Numbered from the stretch's first letter, positions 20,880 to 32,622 are shown. The stretch: 64,000 bases of DNA from Branchiostoma floridae (GCF_000003815.2 NC_049990.1:6072330-6136329), one strand, 5' to 3'. A program made the numbers and translations. The notes: generated by a model from the sequence alone, not told the origin.

Positions 20880-21725
20880 TCGCAGCGCGGCAGCATTTCA
20901 ACCAGTGTAGAGGTGTTTGATTTACCTTCACACATTTTTGTTTTCAAGATCAGCACTTTGGCTATAGAATAAGACAATAACAGAAAAAAAATCTACTTCA
21001 CAAACCATGTACTTCAAAATGCAGAAAATACATAAAAACAAGTATCAAAAGGAAGGTAAAAGGTTCTAGATTTTGCAATTCTACTAGGGGAGGTCAGGTG
21101 TATCATCCTTGAAAATAATTGAGCCTGGGCCTGGAAAAACATGATCAGAAACTCCCTTTCAACAAGCCGAGCTGCCACGATTTGAGATGAAAGCTTGTTG
21201 ACAACGGAAGAAAGAGTAGGAAGTCTAGTAATAGGTCATAGCGCACGCTTTGTTCTGGTAATTTCCAGCTACACAGGGGGGTCTTCTTGGCAACAGTGGC
21301 TTCGGGCAGTTACAAACTGTACAAATCTACTTGTTGGGCAAAAAGATATTTCATCCCATCCATCCTAAAAATCTTAACTTCAAGATACAATATTCATGTC
21401 GAAAATGAATTTTAAGACTGTCATGACAGATGTAATACCAAAAATCAACAAACGAAGAAAAAAAATTCAAGTTGGAGACAGCCCTGTTTAAAACTTAATT
21501 CACCTGTCCTGTCTTTTGCACACACAAAATCAGTTTGTTTTCATTTCCCTTAGCATTTTTCATTCATTTTCCCATGTCTATTTGTACCGGTCACTTGTAT
21601 TGTAATTAACTCATGCATAGTCTGCCAATAATCTCTTGAATTAGAGGCTAGGCAGTATGAAAGAAGAAGAAGAAGAAAACATTGACTTGCACAGTTGCAA
21701 AAAGGTGAATAAGAATTGAACACAC

Positions 21726-21892
21726 CTGTAAACAACCTTGAAGTTGCCATCCTTGCCTTTGTCGGACATCACCAGTTCGTAGCTGAAGTGCGCCTGGTCG
21801 ATATGGTTGTGTCCGGGATCGCTGCTCCCGTTCATGCACAGGGGAGGAGGTGACCACGACACTTTGACCGACCTCGCTTCTACGTTGTGGAC
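21726..21892 (-). CDS. FNDC3: FNDC3 exon 4: first half of FN3-1
   Basis: This 167-bp exon runs from CCTACAG to TACAG|GTGTGT, phase 0 in and phase 2 out. It starts VHNVEARSVKVSWSPP, with the conserved strand-B Trp of FN3 domains, and ends YELVMSDKGKDGNFKVVY, matching SDKGRDGKYKIIY of FNDC3B. The intron upstream is the largest in the window (about 6.7 kb) and carries the Penelope-like fragment and the GPCR-like exon on the other strand. Confidence 0.93.
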
Positions 21893-21954
21893 CTGTAGGA
21901 CATTCAAACAACATAAGGTACATAAGTCACAACACATTCATATTGAGTCACCGG

Positions 21955-22145
21955 GACATTTCATCATCTTGGACAAAGTACAAATATTGTACCGGATTAT
22001 TTTGCGAGGGGGGGTAAAGGAGGCCATCTACATTAGAGCACATCAGCCGACACTCAACAGGGACGGGGGCCCATATCGTCTGCCAGGCATTTATGATTCG
22101 TTACTCGAATCACGTGTCTCTAAGTCACGTGATCACAGTAACTGA
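21955..22145 (+). pseudogene. Penelope-like retroelement, truncated 3' end (GIY-YIG C-terminus)
   Basis: An open frame to TGA at 22143-22145 contains GGVKEAIYIRAHQPTLNRDG, then GPYRLPGIYDSLL. The EAIYIR....LNRDGG...L..IYD..L pattern is the usual end of the GIY-YIG nuclease domain of Penelope-like elements. It is followed by a short tail with CTCCTGAAGAAGG and CGATGGAAACGCGAC, a motif often seen just after the stop in such elements. No reverse transcriptase domain lies upstream, since the FNDC3 exon at 21892 is only about 60 bp away, so the copy is heavily 5' truncated. Family assignment is from motif memory. Confidence 0.65.
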
Positions 22146-22789
22146 ATCGTCACTCCTGAAGAAGGTCGATGGAAACGCGACTGAAAATTTGAGGTAAGCT
22201 AATTTTGGGGTTGTAAGACAGTGGAAAATCTTCAATATAAGGTACATCAGTTTGGCGGCACTTGAACCCCACTGTTACAGGACTAGATCTTCCTATTGTC
22301 AGACAACTTATCAGCACATAAGGCAAGGAGGTTCAAGAAAAACTTTTTTTAAACTTGGTTAAGGCAAGGAGGTTTAGATAAGGAGGAGGTGAGGAGCTTT
22401 ACAAAAGATTTTTTAACCTCAAGGCGGTTCCTATTTAAACCTCCTTGGTTTAGACCCCAGTCAAACTTTAAAAAATGCAGTCAAATGAAGAATCCGATTA
22501 AAATTATTCTATCAGATTAACAAAATGCATTAATAGTCATTTTTAGACAATATTTATATCTTTGGCATGCTCGCATCAGTTTTTACTTGTCTCACATTAC
22601 ACTATCGATGCACTGTATGTTCAATTTTGTCTTGTTGTGCATATACATGTACATTGTATTGTTAAATGTTATCACTGTTAACGTTTAAACCAGGATTATC
22701 TGAAAAACAGCACAGATCTGTAAATTCCTGGTTTGACAAATTAAGTGAAAGTGTATGGAGTATGTGGATGTACAATACTGACATCTAAT

Positions 22790-23001
22790 TACTGTGAATA
22801 CATTTAAGTTTGCGGGGATTTAATTTCGCGGTAGCGGGAAAAATTACTTTTCGCAGTGGTTTTAATTTCACGGTAACACCATCGACTGTAGTTTAATACC
22901 ATAATAGAAAAATGTTCGCGGTGGTTTTAAGTTTGCGGTAAGGTGGTCACCGCGAAAACCGCGAACATTAATCCACAGCGAACATTTCTGCATTTACAGT
23001 A
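22790..23001. mobile_element. MITE family C, copy 2
   Basis: TTACTGTGAATACATTTAAG to TTTCTGCATTTACAGTA, with CGCGGTGGTTTTAAGTTTGC inside. It is in opposite orientation to copy 1 and the same 212-bp length. Confidence 0.85.
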
Positions 23002-23432
23002 GTAAAGAGAATTTTTTTTTCTTTTTAAGGAAAGACACTATGGAAAATATGTAAGTCACTATGGAAACTCTAGTGAAACAAAAAAAGGTTTTGATGGGAA
23101 ATGAGACACAGCCCAAAGCAACCATAAGCTCAATCCAAAAATTAATCCAATATTGGTTGACAATGTTAGCCATACTGCAAGGGCCCAATTTCTCCAGCTT
23201 AATAGCTTTGAAATGAAGCAACCAACAGCCTATCATTCAAAGAGCTGCTAGACACCCCGGTGTGGTGTCTCCCCAACGGGGTCAACGACCAATCAAACAA
23301 TCATAGATGACGTTGCTAAGGAAAAGATGTTGCTAAGGACCGGCAGACTGAGAAGGCTCGCGCTGAGCACCCGCCTACCTAATGACATGCTTAATCACTT
23401 GTGAGGAGAGGTGCCGACACCTTGTCATACCT

Positions 23433-23532
23433 NNNNNNNNNNNNNNNNNNNNNNNNNNNNNNNNNNNNNNNNNNNNNNNNNNNNNNNNNNNNNNNNNNNN
23501 NNNNNNNNNNNNNNNNNNNNNNNNNNNNNNNN
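23433..23532. other. Assembly gap (100 N)
   Basis: Exactly 100 N, a conventional placeholder, so the true gap size is unknown. It lies in FNDC3's largest intron and could hide exons of the GPCR-like gene. Confidence 0.99.
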
Positions 23533-23737
23533 TCTAACTGTATGTCCCAACCCTAACAAAAGCTAGATACTCATTTTTCCCTGAAGGAAGATAGAAAACA
23601 GATCTTCAGGTTCCCTGCTGGGTTTTAGAAATTGGGGGTGACTGATACGAGATTCTATTGTTGGATCCTTTACAAATATATAGAGAGACTACAATTTGTG
23701 CTTTCATAATTAACATCTACCTCATCTATAAAATAAC

Positions 23738-23990
23738 CAGTTCTATATTTGTATCTGTACCTATATAGCCAGTATAACAGCTCTTCTGTGTAACACACCA
23801 GATTCTGTATCTGTATCAGCTGTCTAATCGGTACAATTGCCCCTTGGTGCAACACACCAGCTTCTGTGTCATTGTCTGTATAGCCGGTATAACTGCCCTT
23901 CTGCATAGCACACCAGTTTCTGTATCTGCATCAATATTGCTGATATTACTGCCCTTCCCGGTAACACCCCAGCTGTAGTTCTCCGGTTGC
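23738..23990. repeat. ~65-bp tandem repeat, about four units
   Basis: Units contain TCTGTATAGCCGGTATAACT, CTTCTG and AACACACCAGCTTCTGTATC variants. Similar single units occur at 40884-40980 and 61813-61890. Confidence 0.75.
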
Positions 23991-24796
23991 AATTGCTTAT
24001 GGTTATAACCGCACATTGGGTGATTTAAACATCAAAGTTGTGTCCATGGGCCAAACCCTCACTGCTGGAAACTTGATTTTACCAGTAATAAAAGCCTACA
24101 GGACTAAATACAGTAATACTTTTATCAGCAGGGGCCATATCGCAGAGTTGTTGACAACAGAATTAGCATGAAGGTAATAGAATGACCTCAGAGAAATACT
24201 GTTGGGCCCAAGTGATTTTATGCTCGCAAGTTTTGCGAGGAACATTAAAACTCAAAACCAAGGTGAACATTCCACTTTCTCCTTACTATGAAATAAAATC
24301 CACCTGAACATTTTCTCTCTTTTATTCTAAAGTATTACAGTAACATCAAAGAAACAGATATGTAAGAAATTGAAAGAAAAAGGATGAATTATTCAAATTA
24401 TATGTGGCGTTAACAGAATAAAGTCCCTTTATGGCTACCGCTAGAATGCCAACTTTTTACCTTACGTTTTCAAAATCTCCTCACAATGGAAGGGCCAAGA
24501 CCCCTGATTGCTCGCATTGCTTCCTTGTCATTACCATTATGATTACAGTGCTCTTGCCAGGCCTTTTCAGGATATCACACTGTGATTTGGGCCCCAAGGC
24601 TGTGACTTCGGCATGTATGCTGTGTTTCAACCAGCATAGGGGGCTTTCCTGTTGTTTTATAACAGAGGTAAAAAATTTGGCTTTATTTCACTAAATTTGG
24701 CCCCAAAAAATCTTTCTGAGGGTGATAAACTTTGAAATTTTAAAAATTACTCCAGACCCACTACAATGTTCATGCCTGCATATCAAAGACATCAAA

Positions 24797-24893
24797 ATTG
24801 GTACATGCTGCTTTCTCTGCTTAGCAATCAGCATTCAGGAAAGAGTATGGAAGTTGAACACACACCACCAGTGGACTAGCCCCCTGCTATAGT
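24797..24893 (+). mobile_element. Second-family SINE, truncated copy
   Basis: GGTACATGCTGCTTTCTCTG, CTTAGCAATCAGCATTCAGG and AGTGGACTAGCCCCCTGCTA match the body of the 10702-10914 element. The tRNA-like head is missing. Confidence 0.65.
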
Positions 24894-25099
24894 GATGCAC
24901 TAAGCTTTGTACCGCAGGACTTCTGAAAAGGACATGGGCTCCGATAAGCCTTTTTTGGCTTCCCCCTCGCTCCCGCACATTGTTTTTTTTGTCTCATTTA
25001 TCTTTACTTTATGTATTTCCTTTTTCATGTGCAAATAAAATCAAACAAACATGGGCGCCACCCTATGCGCCATCGGGAAGGACTTTGACTTTTTTTTAC

Positions 25100-25150
25100 T
25101 ATAGAACCCTGCAAACAATTGCTCTTTCTTTGCCCCAGGTTCTCTATGCT
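25100..25150 (+). repeat. Copy of the acceptor region of the GPCR-like exon
   Basis: CTATAGAACCCTGCAAACAA, TTGCTCTTTCTTTGCCCCAG and GTTCTC repeat 25204-25250 with a 2-bp gap. The copy is not followed by receptor coding sequence. Confidence 0.75.
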
Positions 25151-25245
25151 GTGAAAAAATCCTGGTGAGACCTATGTGATTATTGCAAAAAATAAAACCC
25201 TGGCTATAGAACCATGCAAACAATTGCTCTTTCTCTTTGCCCCAG

Positions 25246-25514
25246 GTTCACTGCTCGTCCTCTTCGGAGTGTGCTGCCTTCCCAGTAACATCGCGCAAGT
25301 GGCGGACGCCCTCACGGCGCTGGGCGTCAACAACCCCCACCTCCCCAGCATCTACGTCAACTCAGCCATCATCTCCACCTTTGTGCTGTACTTCTACATG
25401 TCCCTGAAGCCTGTTGTGTACCTCACCACCACCGTGCCAACATGCAAGCTCTTCTGGAAGCGTCGTAGAAGCCGACACGGACGACCAGGAGGCACGCGGA
25501 GGAGATCGAAGTGA
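25246..25514 (+). CDS. GPCR-like terminal exon (TM6-TM7), partial gene or fragment
   Basis: After a polypyrimidine tract and CCCCAG the frame reads SLLVLFGVCCLPSNIAQVAD, a connecting loop with ALTALGVNNPHLPSIYV, then NSAIISTFVLYFYMSLKPVV and YL, a basic tail (KLFWKRRRSRHGRPGG) and a TGA stop at 25512-25514. The CCLP motif in the first helix and (K)PVVY in the second resemble the CWxP and NPxxY motifs of class A receptor helices 6 and 7. The exon is strikingly GC-rich with G/C third positions, unlike its AT-rich surroundings. It is the opposite strand to FNDC3 and sits in that gene's largest intron. No upstream exons were found in the window, so it may be the end of a nested gene or a duplicated fragment. 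Receptor family not recognised. Confidence 0.6.
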
Positions 25515-25578
25515 ACGCGATCCGAGTGCACGCCCCCCGTGTGGCAGATGTGCAGGAAATGTGAATATCCCTACTTAA

Positions 25579-25743
25579 CTCATCTCCAAGCAGATCCTAC
25601 AATGGTATAAGATAGTACCAAACTGCCCAAAGAGTGTAGTCAGCCAAAAAGTGTCCATTAGCCTTGCACCGAAACACACTCCTAAGCCAGCTTCACAGCT
25701 TTTGATGCTATCTTATGCTACCGTAGGATCTGCTTGGAGATTA
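25579..25743. mobile_element. MITE family E, copy 1
   Basis: Inverted arms ATCTCCAAGCAGATCCTACA / CGTAGGATCTGCTTGGAGAT and an exact 8-bp duplication CTACTTAA (25571-25578, 25744-25751). It lies about 65 bp after the stop of the GPCR-like exon. Other copies: 55731-55903 and 63425-63600. Confidence 0.82.
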
Positions 25744-26089
25744 CTACTTAATATGTATGCATGATATTGTAATATATTATGGTAAATGTCATTATGGATA
25801 AACTAACCTTTAACTAACCAACAATTGACTGGGACTTACCCCAAATTTTAGGCCGACTCCATCAGCCTTGTTCACAGAATGGACCCGTCTACTGTACCTT
25901 CCGAAAAATCCCAATCAATTCTACTGTTGGTTAGTTTAAGCTTAGTTTATCCGCTTCCTTTTAACTGATCTCAGAGCTCAAAATCTATTTTTCATGCACT
26001 GAAAATTTTGGAGCGCACAAAGCAGTTGCTATATCCCCTATGTGCGAAAGGGACTGTAGCATACACAGTAGTGGCCTTGTAGACTTAGG

Positions 26090-26840
26090 CATATGAGTTA
26101 AAACTCACTGGACCAAAAGATGCTTATTTCCTGAAAAACATATTTTTCTAAAAACCAAAAACTAATACGGTTTTGTATGTATAACATACTTTATTGAAAA
26201 ACTTTTTGAAAACTCATTGGACCAAAAGTTGCCTATTTCCTGAAAAACCATATTTTTCTAAAAACCAAAAACTAATAGGGTTTTGTATGTATAACATACT
26301 TTAGTGAAACAACTTTTTAATGCTGCCATTCAAATGAAAGTGGCGACACACTCAGGATGTGCTGTGAAGGTCCAAAAGGGCCAATTATTTATGTCACGTG
26401 CATCTTTTTAACTCATTAGACCAGAAGATGCCTATTTCCTTAAAAACATATTTTTCTAAAAATTAAAAACCAAAACATTTTGTATGTATTACATAACTAC
26501 ATGTACTTCTTGATGTTGCCAGGTATATGAGTTTTAACTAATTGGACAAGAAGATGCCTATTTCCTTAAAAACATATTTATCCAAAAACTAAAACATTTT
26601 GTATGTATCACATAACTACAGGTACTTCATTGAAATAACTTTTTGATGTTGCCAGGTATATGAGTTATAACTAATTGGACCAAAAGATGCCTACCTCCTT
26701 AAAAACATATTTTTCTCAAAACCAAAAAACATTTTGTATGCATCACATAACTACATGTATTTTACTGAAACAACATTTTGATGTTCTTATTCGAAATAAA
26801 AGTGGTGACACACTCAGGATATGAGGTGAAGGCCACCTAT
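26090..26840. repeat. ~125-bp tandem repeat, five units
   Basis: Units near 26096, 26208, 26404, 26527 and 26657 share TGGACCAAAAGATGCCTATT, AAAAACATATTTTTCTAAAA and TTTTGTATGTATAACATA. Confidence 0.82.
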
Positions 26841-27052
26841 TGATGTCCTAGTATCATTTCCGGACTTACAGTTTGTCCGTGACAGTTCGTGACGACAGAT
26901 GATTACCATAAACGTTTGAACTACAGCATATGTGTATGCTAAGATGTTGACCCTGATTCATAAGTGGATGGAAACAAACAGATGTAAAAGATTGCCTGCA
27001 ACAGCAGTGAATGCAATTAGCTTCTGAAGCAACTTGTTTGAACAATGTATGA

Positions 27053-27296
27053 TTTCGTCGATGAAGATTTATGGCATGAAGTTAGATATCTAGGTAAACT
27101 GGATATGATTTTGGAAACAGTCAGACATTGCAGATAGCATGCATTATCTTTTGTCAGTGACACTGAACTGACTGAAGTGATGTGGGAGAAACAGATCACT
27201 AACTTCAATGTCACTGATGAAAGACAGTGGATGTTATCTGAAACATCTCACCATTTCCAAAATCATATCCAGTTGCTTGAGTAACTGCTTTTTGGC
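27053..27296. repeat. Two family A copies in inverted orientation
   Basis: 27053-27172 is a worn minus-strand copy (TCGTCGATGAAGATT, AAACTGGATATGATTTTGG). 27204-27296 is a plus-strand copy (TGTCACTGATGAAAGACAGT, CCAGTTGCTTGAGTAACTGC). Confidence 0.6.
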
Positions 27297-28551
27297 ATAA
27301 TGTATGATTTCAATAATACATTTTAGCTCCATGTCAAAGCTACATTGTTTAATGGGGTTAATCGGTTGATCCATTAAAAGGACACTAAGAATGAAATGTT
27401 AATTGTCAACAATTGTATGTGATACAATGTATATCTATTTTCATGATGTTTTTTTGTGATGAAAACAAAGGATCAAATTTGATGTACTGTAGATTTCTAC
27501 TCAGATTTGGACCCCAGTGGACCAACAATTGGCTGGTTACTTTCCCTCCAACAACAGGAGGGAAAATATCTGATTGGCTAACGGATTTCGTTCACGGGAC
27601 CTTTGCTTCATACATTTAGGACGAGGGCTTGGTATTTGTACCTAAAAGAATGACAAGGTGAAGAATTATGAAAGATAGGAGTGATAAAATCATTAAGATT
27701 TGACTGTTTTCTTTCCACTAAGTGGTGTAATTTGTGCACCTTGGGTGCTTTATTATTTTTAAGTATTTCTCTTGAGTCATGAGTATCTTTTGTATGTCAA
27801 CGATGTATTGAAGTTGGTATCTGGATATTTCTGTGTTGAATGTCATGTAGACTTTAATTTCTCTGTGGTGTGTCACATGTGTTGTTGTAAGCACTCTCCT
27901 TAAACAGTATGTAAAGTTTGTGATAAGAAAAAGAAAAATGCTTTTATTAAGAAGGAAATAAAGTATACTATAAATTGACAAGCATTGCGGAGTGATTTCC
28001 AAACCAGACATGAAGGGGAAAACACATTCAGGATGTGAGGTGCGACATCCTTGAGGGCTATCTATTTATGTCACGTGTACCATGTCCGATTCCAATTTGA
28101 TGTAGTGATTTGACCCTATGACAAGTTACTTCAAAGACTTTTCTTGGTGGAAACAGTAGTAACAATATGTTATGTCCATGCATTCGATGCTGTTAATTAC
28201 AGTTATCAAACAGTGTGTGGGATTTGCTTTTCAAGAAAAATATATTTTTTATCTTTTATTCACAATTTGAGTGATTATCAAAGCAATCATGCATCACCCG
28301 CTAGGATGTAAAAATTACCTGGGTGGAAGGCCCACAGGGCTAATTACAGTCTGTTCTATATCTGGTACGGTATCATTCTGCTCTATGATAGTAACATCGA
28401 TTCTCATAATTATACCGGGCACACTAAGACCGCAACATCCTAAAATAATGTTAAAGAGATCTACGCACGCTACTCAAACAAGAACAAGTTTGATTTAAGA
28501 TGGAAATATTATCTACTGGGGAAAACAGCGCCGGGACGGAGCCAAACCTAC

Positions 28552-28607
28552 CTGAGGCTTCTGGATGGAGGAAAGGATGTCCTTTATTCTCTTCACCTCT
28601 AGACTAT
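28552..28607 (-). CDS. FNDC3: FNDC3 exon 3: short helix before FN3-1
   Basis: This 56-bp exon is flanked by TTTTACAG and CTCAG|GTAGGT. After the shared Asp codon it reads SLEVKRIKDILSSIQKPQ. Vertebrate FNDC3B has ELEVKRVQDILSGIEKPQ at this place, an almost position-by-position match, which makes this the strongest single identifier of the gene. It ends at phase 0 directly before the first FN3 domain. It is too short to stand out as an open frame and was found by splice signals and similarity. Confidence 0.93.
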
Positions 28608-29550
28608 CTGTAAAACACAACAACACGTCTGACATTTAGCATACAACGACACGTCCAACATTAAGCATCTGTCTCTCTCTCTCTCTCTTGTATATGATTT
28701 TTTTCTACAATCCATATGTGTTTAATTAAAGGTTTATTACATAAAATCAATTAAGATGCACTGAAATTTGTTCAATCTCTCAGTTTCTACAAACAAGTAT
28801 GGAATGTCAGATGTCATTTTTTAAATCTGAAAGTTTTCTAAGATGCTTCTTGATATGAATAGTATCAAATGTCTTAGCTTGGATGCCAGACTGTTTCCAG
28901 CCCAACTTCTCGGCTCTAGGGCCAACATGCTCCCAAGAAAATTCTACAGCAGGTTGTTAGACCCTGAGAAACAGTGTACGATAGATATCATTGAGGCTAC
29001 AAATTTCCTTTCTAAGGCCACACTAATTTTATTTCTCACTTTTTGGATTCACCTGTCTATCTTTTTTTTCATTTTCAAAAAAAAAAATTAAGTCTGATAA
29101 AAAATAATACAGGTTTTGCTATCACAAACCTATAAATATTGCCATTTAGAGCTACATACACATAATTTTAGTCTAAAAACAATGCCTTTTATTCAGAACA
29201 TAAGTAACAATTCAAAGGAAGGGATTCATTGCATAAAATGTGCCATTTACAAAATATTACTCCTGTGAGGCTGGTTGTTTTTTTTGTTTTATCTAAGCCG
29301 TATATCTTTACCTCAGACCTTTTGAAAAAAAATTTACCACCTGTCGGTCCAACTTTTTACTGAAAAAAAAAGAAGCCACAAATGAATTTGGTGTGGCCTA
29401 ACCTTTGCTATTTGGCTGATGATAGTTTTCTAAGATACTTCTTGATATGAATAGTCTATTGTTGATGTCAAAAAGTTTTAAACAAAGTACCATAGAGACC
29501 ACAGAGTAGTCTTCAGAAGAAAAACAACAGACAAAATTATCCTTTCAAAC

Positions 29551-29817
29551 CTTTGCTATTTGGCTGATGGTTGCCCAAGTGTGGCTCCGGCTCCTGACTG
29601 CAGCTGTTCCGCAACCTTCTCTTCCCCCCTCCTCTCCCAAAGCCATTTTCAGCAGCAGTGGGTGAGGAGGGCTGGCTCCTACGGGGGGAGGTGGGAGGGC
29701 TGCCGGCATTGCAGGAGTTTTCCCTCTGCCTGGTGTGTAGTTTGTTCCTCAGTCGATCCCGGGTCTTTTCCGCTCTCTCGTCTATCTTGTGGAAGTTTGG
29801 AGTGTGCCTTTGGGGCT
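29551..29817 (-). CDS. FNDC3: FNDC3 exon 2: basic Ser/Pro linker
   Basis: This 267-bp exon is entered after ACAAACAG at phase 1 (G+AG gives Glu) and left at CAAAG|GTTTGA, a weak donor, again phase 1. It encodes PQRHTPNFHKIDERAEKTRD, then RLRNKLHTRQ, a Ser/Pro block (SPPTSPRRSQPSSPTAAENG) and a Gly/Arg patch FGRGGGKRRLR. Human FNDC3A has the same order: an ERLQKKLKDRQ-like basic helix followed by SSPPSSPQK..SP and ENG. The region is probably disordered. The 5.2-kb intron between exons 1 and 2 contains a hAT-like MITE, a TA-flanked inverted-repeat element and a basic-looking repeat fragment, but no recognised gene. Confidence 0.9.
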
Positions 29818-30887
29818 CTGTTTGTAAAACAGGTGACAAAAAATCAGCTTAAGAAACAAGAAAGAAATTACAAAGGCATTCAATCAATCAATAAATCAAA
29901 ACATTCGAGGTAGCCCTGAGCAGAAAGAAGAGAGTTTAAGTTTACAAATACACACACTTTTGTGTTACACGACAACGTGTCATTTCAAGCCTGTTATAAA
30001 AGTCAAGTTAAGCCAATTAAGTTGATTACAGCAAACATGGAGATGATTCACTAAATTTCAAAACTTGCGTGTCTAAATTGCTACCAATTATATTCAACAG
30101 TGCTTAGAGTAGATTAATTAGTAGCAGCAACTATCATTATAGCAGATAAGAACTATTTATGTACCCAAGATGGTTATAAATAAATAGCCTATTTTTCAGC
30201 CAAAGTCAGAACAATTTGACTCAAGGTTTAACTAAAGGCACTTTCTGCAGTATTTTGGTGCAAACTGAAAATATTCTTTGGAAGAACATTTTACCTTATT
30301 TTGCTATTGCTTTGTCACTCTTTTTCCCATTTGACATGTATATCATGATAAAAGACAGCCACTATGTTATGAACTACTAGTAGTCTGGTACTTCCAACCA
30401 AGACAGTTATGCCAGTCTATACATTTCTCTTTCACACATTCATTATTCTATAGTTTGGAGGGTTACATTACTACAACCCTCCAAACTGAAAAAAAAATTC
30501 TTCTAATTACAGCTGGCTTAAATAATCAAATCCCTTCATGTGTATCCTTTTAGAATGCCAAATTCTAACCTTCATTTTAAAATCTCTGAACCACACCAGC
30601 CAGCTGATTGGTCACTATCTCTCCATTACCACTGCTAGAATAAAATTCTAGCAAAATCCCTGATATCATCTTATCTATCTATTATCTACTTGAAGATTGC
30701 CTTTTTGATTGTTCCAATCCCACAATAAGGGCCTTAATTCTTTAGGTGACCAAATGTTCCATTACTGACGGTGCCATATATAGAATACAGGTAGTTTGGG
30801 GGTACAAAGTACATGTACATACATTGCATAGCTATGGTCTGTGACACCCAAAACTACAAGCTTAGCCCCATGCTACACAATCATGTA

Positions 30888-31220
30888 CAGGGCTCGAAAT
30901 ACCACCTGCTTATGCACGTTAGTGCAGGTAAAATTGGAGCTGTGCAGGTATTTCTGGTGTCTACCTGCACCTAACCTGCACTGGTCCATGTACTGGGTTT
31001 TATACATGAATGTCCTATGATGTAGGTGTATGTGGATTGTTATTAGCTGCATTGACTGTTACCACCTATATTAAAAGTATAAAAATAAAAATAGCAATGG
31101 TTCCTGAACGATTTTAGTATGATCCATACTTCCTACATTCAGACTGGTGCAGGTAAAATTTGTCTAGTGCTGGAAATTTTCAATGTTACCCGCACCAGTG
31201 CAGGTATATTTCGAGTCCTG
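30888..31220. mobile_element. MITE family J, copy 2
   Basis: CAGGGCTCGAAATACCACCT at the left, ATATTTCGAGTCCTG at the right, and TGCAGGTAAAATTGGAGCTG inside. The copy at 45504-45833 matches it along its full length. Confidence 0.75.
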
Positions 31221-31926
31221 ATGTACAAACACATGAACACAATCGGATATTGGGTCCTTGCTTCCCCGATCAGCCACAGTAAAATTCTCCCATTCAGTTA
31301 TTTACCTTCTCTGAGTATCATGGTTAACTACATCATAGCTTAAAGTTAATAATTATCCCTTCAAAATAATGGCATGATGATAGCTACACTCATTGCGCAC
31401 CGAAACTAAATGTGTCATACCAGTTACTTGTTTGTCTTTTTTTTACTAGATGTTTAAAGTAAAGCCACTACAATGATTATGATAAAAAAATTCAGTTTTG
31501 CAATAAGTACTGATTATTCCCTTTTTCACTTTCAGTACTTCATTGGGAAGTTACATGCAACCAATATTAGGAAAGTCTTCATCTTACGTAAAATTATCAT
31601 GAAAAACATCTCCACCAATGCTATATTTCTGAAAAAATGGCAGAAATTCCTGTCATTCATACATGTGCAAATATGCTTTACATAAGTTGTATTAAAAAAC
31701 ATCCCTGACAGTACAAGCAGACGGACAAAGTAGTAAGCATGTATTAAAAAAATCTCTAATTTTCTGTCATTCATAGATATGCAAATGTGCTTTACATTAT
31801 TATAAGTTGTCATGAGACTTCAGCAAAAAATAATTGACACCTTAAATTGACCCCTGCACAGCTACATACATCTCGGCGACTTTTGCCAATTCAAACATAA
31901 TAATTACTTCAGCCCCCTGCTAGCTA

Positions 31927-32622
31927 GAGTCCATTCCAAGACACCATGAGGGTTTTTAGGCGATATTTATAATTAGCCTGAATTATTTTGAATAAAAGAA
32001 TATCTGAGCCACAATAATTAAATTATTTTCAAAAAATTGACTAAGAAAATACTCATTTATTTGAATTTCTTTGAATATTTTAGAAACATTTTGAAAGTAA
32101 CTGTACAAAAATATCTTTATTTAGAATAATTGTGAAACCTCTCTGTGATTATTTCACATTTACAAATATTTACAAAAAATGGTAAACCTGGCCAAATGGT
32201 ATAATTAGTTTATTGCCCCCATAAAAGTAAGCCCTATTGTTGCATCTGTATATTTTTAGATTTTACTGCTGGGCAGTGGTGGATCCTTTGTGGTGGGCCA
32301 TTGTTGCATGGCACCCGACCATACTTTGCAAGGATGTGTGAATCGCTATCTTCCCAGCCCACTGAACCATTTACAAAAAATGGTAGAAAATGGTAAATAA
32401 TGGTAGAATGCTATTATAATTATTTAGAAACCATTGGAAGTATCCAATTCCACACCATGAATATTTCCAAAGATTTACAGGACCAGGGAAATATTTATAA
32501 AGTTGAAACAGTGTTAAAAATATTTCTGAAGTATCAAATGTCCTAGACACATAATTACAAAACTTTAAAATCAATTCTAAACAATGGCAACAAACATCCG
32601 CATGGTGTCTTGGAATGGACTC
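31927..32622. mobile_element. TA-flanked element, 696 bp, perfect 22-bp ends
   Basis: GAGTCCATTCCAAGACACCA is exactly complementary to TGGTGTCTTGGAATGGACTC at the right end, with TA on both sides. AT-rich interior with several ACAAAAAATGGTA repeats. No coding frame seen. Confidence 0.75.

Noticed and set aside
29560-29913. 117-codon plus-strand frame
   Set aside because: Antisense of FNDC3 exon 2.
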